Assembly (NCBI GenBank): GCA_900321365.1
Contig: ONVT01000178.1
Span: forward strand, 1-5,480
Origin: an uncultured Eubacteriales bacterium
GTDB taxonomy: Bacteria; Bacillota_A; Clostridia; Lachnospirales; Lachnospiraceae
Direction of reading: 5' to 3'
DNA length: 5,480 nt
The notes under the pieces are model-generated. The model saw nothing but the letters and a program-made list of their open reading frames with translations. It searched no databases and was not told the DNA's origin. Every line of letters begins with the position of its first letter. The first letter of the stretch is position 1. A program made the translations under genes and the position numbers. This document shows positions 1 through 5,480 of this stretch, one piece after another.

Positions 1-1264
1 CAATGACCGATGCCAGGGCAAACACGAAAACGAAGATCAGGATATGCCCCCAGTTCCTGAGGATATTACTGACCGTGCAGTCATAAGCCGGTTTGTAACT
101 GGACTTCGCGGTTGACTGAGCGAGGAATTCCTTAACGTTATCCTCCCCGATGATATCCAGCACGTCCCCGAGAGATGTCTCAATCGTGAAACTTTCGTCC
201 CGGTTCTTCTGAACATCTTCCTCCGCTGCAAAAGCATCGATCACTTCTCCAAGTGTTTTTGCGGAACTGATCTGGGTGTCCCTGTATTCATCCAGCATGC
301 CGGTCTTATCCAGGGCAGTCACGAGATCCCCGACCGTGCAGTCCTCAACGATCTGCGTATTCCTGATCCCGGCAAAGGACTCATCATTCTCAATCTTATC
401 AACCAGTTCCCCAAGTGTGGCGTTCTCACCGACCGGCACCGCGCGCAGCTTTGCAACAGAACTGTTGTCTTTGCTGCCAAGCACATCGAGCACCTGTCCA
501 AGCGTGATCGTCGCCCTGATCTCATTCCCCTTAAGATCCCTGATCGTCTTGTCAACCGTGGAATGGGGCAGGTTGTTGGCGTCTGCCAGTGCAGACATCG
601 CGTTCATCCCCGGGCATGAAATCGTCAGCATGGTGATCGGTCTTGCAATCTTCGGAAGCGGGATCAGGCCGCCGGAGAAGATCAGCTGGAAGATCAGCAC
701 GAACGGCATGATCGTCATCGCCGTTGTCGTGGAATGGCACAGGGACGAGATGAACAGGCTCATCATGTCCGCGGCATAGGTGATCAGGAACATGGTGAAA
801 CCAAAGTCAACAATCATCCACGGAGTAAACAGCCCCTTCCCCGGAAAATTCACCCCGAGGAGTTTCAGGACAATCATCGTAACGATGATCTGCAGGATGC
901 ACAGAAGACACTGGTACAGCATATGGGCAATGACATAGGCGCTGATATGCATGCCGGAACGGTGTTCTCTCTTGAGCACATCCCTTTCACGGCAGACAAC
1001 CTGGATCGAGTTGAAACAGCCGTTCCAGATGCAGATACAGGCAAAGGCCAGCGTTCCGATCAGGGTGCCTTCTGATGTTTTAAAGAAATTCGCTGCCACG
1101 ACGATTGACACCAGGCCCGCGATCAGCGCAGCCATGGGCAGAACCTTCCAGTCCCCTTCATGGATAAACATCCTCAGGAACTTGACAAAATAGATCCCGA
1201 TCTGGGAGATGCGCCCACGGTGGCGGACTTTAAAATCAAACGTATTCGAATTCATCTCAGCCAT
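1..1264 (-). CDS. ABCG-like ABC-2 type transporter permease with a repeat-bearing extracellular loop (3' end cut off)
   Basis: This is the membrane half of an ABC transporter, open from the ATG at 1264 to the left edge (421 codons, no stop). Predicted helices lie near residues 42-61, 67-90, 109-138, 150-175 and 179-201, and a sixth starts near 408 and is cut. Two motifs are ABCG-like: the charged ERDVLKREHRSGM stretch (93-105) after helix 2, like the connecting helix of ABCG proteins, and LIFQLIFSGGLIP (190-202) ending helix 5. In that fold the helix 5-6 loop is extracellular. Here it spans about 205 residues (202-406), far longer than usual, is rich in Asp and Glu, and carries tandem degenerate repeats (separate entry). 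The start is supported by GGAGG six bases upstream. The gene overlaps the end of the ATPase gene by 8 bp, so the two are probably translationally coupled and form one transporter. Substrate and direction cannot be read from the sequence. The family call is firm; the loop orientation is inferred from family topology. Confidence 0.85.
   Translation of the reverse strand, partial: MAEMNSNTFDFKVRHRGRISQIGIYFVKFLRMFIHEGDWKVLPMAALIAGLVSIVVAANFFKTSEGTLIGTLAFACICIWNGCFNSIQVVCRERDVLKREHRSGMHISAYVIAHMLYQCLLCILQIIVTMIVLKLLGVNFPGKGLFTPWMIVDFGFTMFLITYAADMMSLFISSLCHSTTTAMTIMPFVLIFQLIFSGGLIPLPKIARPITMLTISCPGMNAMSALADANNLPHSTVDKTIRDLKGNEIRATITLGQVLDVLGSKDNSSVAKLRAVPVGENATLGELVDKIENDESFAGIRNTQIVEDCTVGDLVTALDKTGMLDEYRDTQISSAKTLGEVIDAFAAEEDVQKNRDESFTIETSLGDVLDIIGEDNVKEFLAQSTAKSSYKPAYDCTVSNILRNWGHILIFVFVFALASVI
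71..505 (-). repeat. Coding region of about 27-residue degenerate protein repeats in the permease loop
   Basis: In the permease protein the core T/S-[LV]-G-[DEQ]-[VL]-[LIV] recurs at residues 254 (TLGQVLD), 283 (TLGELVD), 310 (TVGDLVT), 337 (TLGEVID) and 364 (SLGDVLD). A partial sixth copy, TVSNIL, is at 397, just before the last membrane helix. Spacings are 29, 27, 27, 27 and 33 residues. Several cores follow a short strand-like segment such as NTQI, DTQI or FTI, so each unit looks like a strand, a turn, then a helix opened by a Thr...Glu/Asp capping box. The DNA copies are diverged in third positions, so this is an old protein-level repeat and not a recent DNA duplication. I do not recognise the repeat family. 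The 27-residue period is LRR-like, but the LxxLxLxxN core is absent. Confidence 0.75.
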
Positions 1265-2618
1265 ACTGCACCTCCGCATATTTCAGAATATATTCATCCG
1301 CCAGGCCGTCTCCGCCCTCTTCTTTGCGGTTGATGGTCTTCACGATCTCTTCCATCTTTTCCTTCCCGAAGAACTTTCTTGCCTCATCGATGCTCCCAAA
1401 GAAGGCAAGGCGACCGGTTCTGGTGCTGTCCTTCGCCAGGACAATTACATCGTCGAACAGGTCGATCACGCGGTCTGGCGTATGTGTAATGACGATAACA
1501 ATCTTTCCATCGTCCGCAATCTTCCGAAGCTGTTCAAAGAGTTCCCTCGCCATGACACCGTCAAGGCCGGAATCCGGCTCGTCCAGGATAAACAGGGATG
1601 GACTGGACAGCATCTCCATGGAAATGGACAGGCGCTTCTTCTGGCCGCCGGAGAGCTTATTCACCAGATTGTTCTCGACAGGTTTGAGTCCGAAGATTTC
1701 TTCCACTTCTGCAATGCGCTCCTTCCGGTCCTCTCGCGGAATGTCCTTGGAGAGCCGGAACTTCGCCGTGTCGGAAAGAGTGCTGAGCACCTTGTCCTTG
1801 CCGCGCATCATCTCTGACTGCGGCACGAATCCCACCTCATACATCATCTTCTTATAATTCTTATACATATCGGTGCCGTTCAGCAGAACCTCTGCGTCCG
1901 CCTTCTCATATCCGTTGATCGCATTCACAAAGGTCGTCTTGCCGGCTCCCGAGCCACCGAGCAGCAGCACCATATGGCCTGACGGAATCGCCATGTGTAT
2001 ATCCTTCAGGAGCACCTTCTTCCTGAAGAATTCCTTTGCGGTCCTTTCCTTCAGATTGACGGTCAGGCCTTCGCTCAGAACGGATGCGCTTCCATGCGTC
2101 GCAAGGCGCTTCATTGCGGCCTTCAGATCCTCCAGTTTCCACACAGGCTGGTACTTCTTCATGAATCCCCAGACCATCATCGGGATAAAACGCGCCTCAT
2201 CGAAGATGCACAGAATCAGCCACAGCTTTTTCGTCCTGTACAGTTCTATAAAACCGATAAATATCTGGATATTGTATATAAAATGCACCAGCATCAGAGC
2301 AACCAGGAATACCAGCAGGATTGCCGACAGCTGCATCACTGTCGTATTCTCCGGCTTCCACTCCAGGAAGGTGGAGACGATCATGATCCCTGTGATCAGG
2401 CAGCTGGTCACTGAATATACACGTCCTTCCGGTTCGCGTCCTGCACAGCGCGCCATCTGGTATTCCCTCACCCAGGGGATGAAAGCGTACCAGGTTTTAT
2501 TCCCGGACTTTTTCAGAAGGCCCCAGGCACCTATGATGTACAGGCAGCGAAAGCCAATCAATATCGGGTTTTCATTATCAAACAGCAGCAGCAACAGTAT
2601 CTCAAGAAAGTGATTCAT
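1257..2618 (-). CDS. ABCG-like ABC transporter ATP-binding protein with N-terminal membrane module
   Basis: This 453-residue protein should power the permease encoded just downstream. Residues 1-160 are hydrophobic, with likely membrane segments near 17-35, 69-86 and 95-125. The stretch LLKKSGNKTWYAFIPWVREYQ (34-54) resembles the small DUF5684-type membrane domain, in which a helix is followed by a Lys/Gly-rich turn and a W..IP motif; that match is from memory and tentative. The nucleotide-binding domain follows from about residue 180: Walker A GGSGAGKTT (221-229), Q-loop Gln267, signature LSGGQ (322-326), Walker B LFILDE with catalytic Glu347, D-loop SGLD (350-353) and switch His379. The DEPDSGLD wording, the KKRLSI after the signature and the late FFGSIDEARKFFG (406-418) are ABCG-like. 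All catalytic residues are present, so it should be active. A purine-rich AGGAAAGGAAGAG precedes the ATG. The stop overlaps the permease start by 8 bp. Substrate unknown. Confidence 0.9.
   Translation of the reverse strand: MNHFLEILLLLLFDNENPILIGFRCLYIIGAWGLLKKSGNKTWYAFIPWVREYQMARCAGREPEGRVYSVTSCLITGIMIVSTFLEWKPENTTVMQLSAILLVFLVALMLVHFIYNIQIFIGFIELYRTKKLWLILCIFDEARFIPMMVWGFMKKYQPVWKLEDLKAAMKRLATHGSASVLSEGLTVNLKERTAKEFFRKKVLLKDIHMAIPSGHMVLLLGGSGAGKTTFVNAINGYEKADAEVLLNGTDMYKNYKKMMYEVGFVPQSEMMRGKDKVLSTLSDTAKFRLSKDIPREDRKERIAEVEEIFGLKPVENNLVNKLSGGQKKRLSISMEMLSSPSLFILDEPDSGLDGVMARELFEQLRKIADDGKIVIVITHTPDRVIDLFDDVIVLAKDSTRTGRLAFFGSIDEARKFFGKEKMEEIVKTINRKEEGGDGLADEYILKYAEVQYG
1269..1275 (-). promoter_or_regulatory. 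Ribosome binding site of the permease gene
   Basis: On the minus strand GGAGGTG ends four bases before the ATG at 1264, with the GGAGG core six bases away. It lies inside the last codons of the ATPase gene. It decides for the ATG at 1264 over the in-frame ATG at 1255, which would place the core 15 bases away. Confidence 0.85.
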
Positions 2619-2624
2619 AGACTG

Positions 2625-2637
2625 CTCTTCCTTTCCT
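2625..2637 (-). promoter_or_regulatory. Purine-rich ribosome binding site of the ATPase gene
   Basis: The minus strand reads AGGAAAGGAAGAG, ending six bases before the ATG at 2618. It offers two overlapping Shine-Dalgarno-like cores instead of one strong AGGAGG. Its 5' end abuts the outermost TAAGA half-site, so a hairpin using that half-site would sit directly against it. Confidence 0.6.
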
Positions 2638-2658
2638 CTTATGAATAAGACTGTCTTA
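2637..2658 (-). promoter_or_regulatory. Three alternating half-sites forming two overlapping inverted repeats
   Basis: On the plus strand TCTTAT (2637-2642), ATAAGA (2645-2650) and GTCTTA (2653-2658) follow each other. The first two form a perfect 6-bp inverted repeat with a 2-base spacer. TAAGAC (2646-2651) and GTCTTA (2653-2658) form a second perfect 6-bp inverted repeat around one base. The middle half-site is shared. In the transcript the two pairings are mutually exclusive: the upstream hairpin can extend to 8 bp with one G-U pair and a CAG loop, and the other hairpin lies against the ribosome binding site. This could be an operator for a dimeric repressor, or an RNA switch acting on translation. 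No regulator is identified. No U-run follows, so it is not an intrinsic terminator. Confidence 0.4.
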
Positions 2659-2727
2659 CTCGTAATTCCACGCCCTCAGATTCTCATGGTCGGATCATCG
2701 GCAAAGGCAATATCACGTCCTCATTCT

Positions 2728-3699
2728 TCATCCTCCAATTTCGTTCATGGATCGGTTCTCGTGGTCACTGATCTGTTCGTAGAATGCATGTCTGTCCGGT
2801 TTCTCTTCAATGGCGCTGCGCACGGCTTCCAGAATCTCCCCATCCTCCGCTCCCCGGCGGAGCATCTGCCGAAGGTCAATTCCCTTCGTGTGGTTCAGGC
2901 ACAGTTTCAGCCTTCCGTCCGCCGTCAGGCGCACCCGGTTACAGGTCTCACAGAACTCATGGCTGACGGCACTGATAAACCCGACCGACCCCTGGAAACC
3001 GGGATATCTTACATATCGGGCGGGGCCGTGGCCGTGCGGTGCATCATCTGTTTCCGGCTTTCCATATGCACCCTGCAGCAGTTCCATCACTTCCGCGGAC
3101 GGAATCCGTTCCACCCGGCTGCCGGATCCGATCGGCATCAGCTCTATGAACCGGACACAGACCGGATTCTCCCGTGCAAGAGAGGCGATTGCGGCCAGGT
3201 TCTTCTCATTGATGCCACGCACCGGAACCGTGTTGATCTTGACATTCATCCCCTCATCAAGTGCCTGACGGAATGTGCTGAGCGCCTGGCCGACATCACC
3301 GCCCCTTGTCAGTTGAGAATACGTGTCAGGATCAAGAGCGTCGATGCTGATATTCAAAGAGGTAATACCCGACTCCTTTGCCTCATGGACCTTATCCCGC
3401 AGCAGGATGCCGTTGCTTGTCATGGAGATGCTTTCCACTCCCGGAACCTCGTTCAGCTGCTTCACCAGTTTCAGGCAGCTCCTGCGGGCCATCGGCTCCC
3501 CGCCGGTGATGCGAAGGTGCCGGATTCCCAGGCCGGTCATGATCCGCACGAGACGGACGATCTCCTCAAATTTCAGAATCTGTGTATGCTCCATCGCACA
3601 GACTCCCTCTTCCGGCATGCAGTAGATACAACGCAGATTACACCGGTCAGTTATGGAGATTCGCAGGTAATCTATGCTGCGTCCGTTCTTGTCATACAT
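2728..3699 (-). CDS. moaA: GTP 3',8-cyclase MoaA (radical SAM, molybdopterin biosynthesis)
   Basis: MoaA converts GTP to 3',8-cyclo-7,8-dihydro-GTP in the cytoplasm, the first step of molybdopterin synthesis, working with MoaC. The protein has 323 residues, near the usual 325-340. The radical SAM cluster is CNLRCIYC (Cys20, Cys24, Cys27), followed by the SAM-binding GGEP (66-69). The second, GTP-side iron-sulfur cluster is Cys250, Cys253 and Cys267, in the family's CxxC-x13-C spacing. Arg13, Arg255 and Arg257 match the arginines known to matter for GTP in this family. The protein ends in the conserved Gly-Gly. All hallmarks of a true cyclase are kept. The ATG at 3699 is chosen because AGGAGGA lies five bases upstream and the protein then begins just before the conserved DYLRIS; an in-frame ATG at 3795 would add 32 residues inside the exporter gene. 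It starts one base after the exporter's stop, so the two are coupled. No moaC, moaE, mogA or mobA is in the window. A role in peptide modification is possible but unsupported. Confidence 0.88.
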   Translation of the reverse strand: MYDKNGRSIDYLRISITDRCNLRCIYCMPEEGVCAMEHTQILKFEEIVRLVRIMTGLGIRHLRITGGEPMARRSCLKLVKQLNEVPGVESISMTSNGILLRDKVHEAKESGITSLNISIDALDPDTYSQLTRGGDVGQALSTFRQALDEGMNVKINTVPVRGINEKNLAAIASLARENPVCVRFIELMPIGSGSRVERIPSAEVMELLQGAYGKPETDDAPHGHGPARYVRYPGFQGSVGFISAVSHEFCETCNRVRLTADGRLKLCLNHTKGIDLRQMLRRGAEDGEILEAVRSAIEEKPDRHAFYEQISDHENRSMNEIGG

Positions 3700-3700
3700 G

Positions 3701-5480
3701 TTATTCCTCCTGCTGCCTCTTGACAAGCTCCGCAAAGAAGCCGCCTTTTGCGATAAGTTCTTTGTAAGATCCGGATTCAACGATCCTGCCTCCATCCAGC
3801 GCTATGATCCTGTCGCAGGCCTGTATCGTTGACAGGCGGTGGGCGATCACGATCCGGGTGCATTTCATGGCATCCATGGAATCCGTCACGATTTTCTGGG
3901 TCAGGTTGTCCAGAGCGCTTGTCGCTTCATCCAGGATCAGCACACCCGGCTTCGGGGCGATTGCCCGCGCGATCATAAGCCTCTGCTTCTGTCCTCCGGA
4001 GATTCCGTCACCGCCTTCCCCAAGGAAAGTATGCATGCCGAGCGGCATCTTCCGGATATCATCCGCGATACCGGCCTTTTCTGCCGCCTCCCAGGCGTCA
4101 TCCATGCCAAGATACGGCGCCGTGATCGTAATGTTGGAATAGATGTCTCCCGGGAACAGTTTTCCGTCCTGCAGAACCGTTCCGATGTTTCTTCTGAGAG
4201 AATAGAGATCCAGCTGATTCATATCCAGACCGTCATAAGAGATCGTTCCCCGGTCCGGCAGTTCAAATCCGAGCAGAAGCTTTACCAGCGTTGATTTCCC
4301 GCAGCCGCTCTTTCCGACGATGGCCACATATTCCCCGGGGGTTATCCTCAGGTTCAGGTCATTCAAGACAGCCGGCTCATCCTTCTCGTAACGGAAAGTG
4401 AGATGCTTCAGTTCGATATCCCCGCTTAGCCTGGAGACGTTTCTCCCTCCCCTGGAGGACTCCGGCACCGCTTCCAGGACAGGCTTTCCTACATCCAGGA
4501 TCGGTTTCAGTCTTGAGATGCTCCTGCTGTGATTTGCCACATTGGCAATACAGGAGACGGCAATTGCGTATGCAGAGGAAAACGCGGCCAGCTGGGCTAC
4601 GCTCAGCTGATACCTCCAGGAAACCCAGAAAGCCCATAGCAGTCCAAAAAGATGTATGGCCGTGATCAGTCCGCTTCTGACGCAGAGCGGAAAACGCACG
4701 GCAAAAGTAGCGCCGGTCTTTTGGGCGTACACCTTCAGCCATCTGGCATATGCCCTCTGCTCACTCCCGCTTACGCGAAGCCGCTCGATCCCTGATATCA
4801 GTCCGTACACAAGAGCGCTGTTTTCTTCCGCGCAGGTCATTTCCCTCCAGAAAAGCCTGGTCTCCTGCAGCATGCTGATCAGAACTACCGCAAGTGAGAC
4901 AAGGATGCAGACAACGGCTGCGGGGGCAAGCTGAGATGCAATGAAGAAGATCGGAATCACACTGACAAAAGAAATCAGAATGCTCGTCAGCATCATCAGG
5001 ATGTCACCCAGGATTTTCGGCAGCTTGTTCAGGGATGAAACCTTCTGCGCGACAGCCCCTGACGTCCGCTTCTTGAAGAAAGAGGCGGGCAGATTGATAA
5101 TTCTTGCATATATGCTGTTTTCCAGCACCAGGTCCAGCCGGCTCTGTATCCTGAGATTCGTGGAAAAACGCGAACAGCTCATCAGGTAGCTGCAGGCGGC
5201 GGTTATGACAAGAAGGATAAACAAAGAGACCAGCATCCCGACTTTCCCCGCCGGGACAATCTCGGAAAATGCAATCTGAGTCACATATGTCGGAATCGTT
5301 CCGATCACTGCCAGGAAAATCGAGGAAAGCACATACAGAAAAAGGTCGCTTGTCCTGATCCGGCTGAGCATAAACAGAAGGAATTCCTTCCCTGTAAGCG
5401 GCTTCGGCGGCAGCGGACGGTAGAAACAGAATGCATTTTTCTCAAACTGATCCTGATTCTTTCCGGTAATCCGGATCTTC
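3701..5480 (-). CDS. NHLM-type ABC exporter, membrane and ATPase domains (5' end outside window)
   Basis: The reading frame is open to the right edge, giving 592 visible C-terminal residues; residue numbers below count from the edge. The family exports ribosomally made peptides with nitrile hydratase-like or Nif11-like leaders across the cytoplasmic membrane. A FCFYRPLPPKPLTGKEF stretch (18-34) precedes the membrane domain and resembles the linker of the NHLM ATP-binding exporter subfamily (TIGR03797-like, from memory) more than the peptidase-bearing one. About six helices follow between residues 46 and 316. The ATPase has Walker A GKSGCGKST (389-397), Q-loop Gln437, signature ISGGQ (493-497), Walker B VLILDE with catalytic Glu518 and switch His547. 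The GMHTFLGEGGDGISGG stretch before the signature is also typical. All catalytic residues are intact. The N-terminal domain, and whether it has a peptidase, cannot be seen. The first internal ATG, at 5371, is not the start, because the coding frame and the conserved linker continue upstream of it. An ordinary lipid or drug exporter of the same fold is the main alternative. Confidence 0.82.
   Translation of the reverse strand, partial: KIRITGKNQDQFEKNAFCFYRPLPPKPLTGKEFLLFMLSRIRTSDLFLYVLSSIFLAVIGTIPTYVTQIAFSEIVPAGKVGMLVSLFILLVITAACSYLMSCSRFSTNLRIQSRLDLVLENSIYARIINLPASFFKKRTSGAVAQKVSSLNKLPKILGDILMMLTSILISFVSVIPIFFIASQLAPAAVVCILVSLAVVLISMLQETRLFWREMTCAEENSALVYGLISGIERLRVSGSEQRAYARWLKVYAQKTGATFAVRFPLCVRSGLITAIHLFGLLWAFWVSWRYQLSVAQLAAFSSAYAIAVSCIANVANHSRSISRLKPILDVGKPVLEAVPESSRGGRNVSRLSGDIELKHLTFRYEKDEPAVLNDLNLRITPGEYVAIVGKSGCGKSTLVKLLLGFELPDRGTISYDGLDMNQLDLYSLRRNIGTVLQDGKLFPGDIYSNITITAPYLGMDDAWEAAEKAGIADDIRKMPLGMHTFLGEGGDGISGGQKQRLMIARAIAPKPGVLILDEATSALDNLTQKIVTDSMDAMKCTRIVIAHRLSTIQACDRIIALDGGRIVESGSYKELIAKGGFFAELVKRQQEE
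3705..3711 (-). promoter_or_regulatory. Ribosome binding site of moaA inside the exporter gene
   Basis: AGGAGGA on the minus strand lies five bases before the moaA ATG. It is formed by the last Glu codons and stop of the exporter gene. This arrangement favours translation of moaA by ribosomes finishing the exporter, and it decides the start at 3699. Confidence 0.85.

Larger units (their letters stand above)
2619..2727 (-). other. 109-bp intergenic leader between moaA and the ATPase gene
   Basis: This is the only real gap in the window. It holds the alternating half-sites and the ribosome binding site of the ATPase gene. I see no GC-rich stem with a T-run that would end the moaA transcript. 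No convincing promoter is visible either: the best pair, TTGGAG at the end of moaA and TGATAT 17 bases later, matches each consensus hexamer at only 3 of 6 positions. Read-through from moaA and a separate weak promoter are both possible. Confidence 0.5.

Noticed and set aside
276..779. A 167-codon plus-strand frame and other long plus-strand frames at 1209-1817, 1324-1857 and 1873-2613
   Set aside because: All lie opposite well-supported transporter genes, are low in complexity (Ser/Arg/Pro rich) and lack family motifs. They are antisense shadows.
1253..1255. Alternative permease start at the ATG at 1255
   Set aside because: The GGAGG core is 15 bases away, against six for the ATG at 1264.
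2646..2658. The palindrome as an intrinsic terminator for moaA
   Set aside because: The stem is AT-rich and short and no T-run follows it on the minus strand; purines follow instead.
2619..2727. A small peptide precursor gene in the gap between moaA and the ATPase gene
   Set aside because: The gap is 109 bp, and no frame there has a ribosome binding site followed by a start and a Gly-Gly leader-like peptide.
2641..3723. A 360-codon open frame on the plus strand, antisense to moaA
   Set aside because: It covers a clearly real moaA on the other strand, has no recognisable domains and no ribosome binding site, and its length follows from the codon bias of moaA.
3700..3795. A longer moaA beginning at the in-frame ATG at 3795
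   Set aside because: The extra 32 residues overlap the exporter coding region, match nothing in MoaA, and the AGGAGGA at 3705-3711 fits only the ATG at 3699.
5369..5371. The exporter starting at the ATG at 5371
   Set aside because: The frame stays open for 36 more codons to the edge, and those codons encode a linker motif typical of the family. The gene clearly begins outside the window.

Overview
The window carries four genes, all on the minus strand, so transcription runs from high to low coordinates. Two are cut by the window edges. The strong Shine-Dalgarno sequences (AGGAGG, GGAGG), the codon use, and an NHLM-type (nitrile hydratase-like leader microcin) exporter beside clostridial-looking ABC proteins suggest a Clostridia member of the Bacillota, perhaps Lachnospiraceae. 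That is an inference from style, not a marker-gene assignment.

In order of transcription: (1) 5480-3701 is the C-terminal part of an ABC exporter that fuses a six-helix membrane domain to an ATPase. It most resembles the ATP-binding exporter of NHLM peptide-natural-product systems. Its start lies beyond the right edge. (2) 3699-2728 is moaA, GTP 3',8-cyclase, a radical SAM enzyme of molybdopterin synthesis. It begins one base after the exporter's stop, and its ribosome binding site lies inside the last exporter codons. (3) A 109-bp gap follows, with an unusual run of three alternating half-sites just before the next ribosome binding site. (4) 2618-1257 is an ABCG-type ATPase with an N-terminal hydrophobic module. 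(5) 1264-1 is its ABC-2 permease partner. It overlaps the ATPase by 8 bp and runs off the left edge within what looks like its last membrane helix.

Genes 1 and 2 form one transcription unit by spacing, and genes 4 and 5 form another or a continuation of it. The ATPase and permease together should make an ABCG-like transporter of unknown substrate. The most unusual element is a roughly 200-residue insertion between membrane helices 5 and 6 of the permease. It contains at least five degenerate repeats, about 27 residues apart, each built on a T-[LV]-G-[DEQ] core, and is predicted to face outward. The second point of interest is the tight coupling of a fully conserved moaA to an NHLM-type exporter, with no other molybdopterin gene in view.
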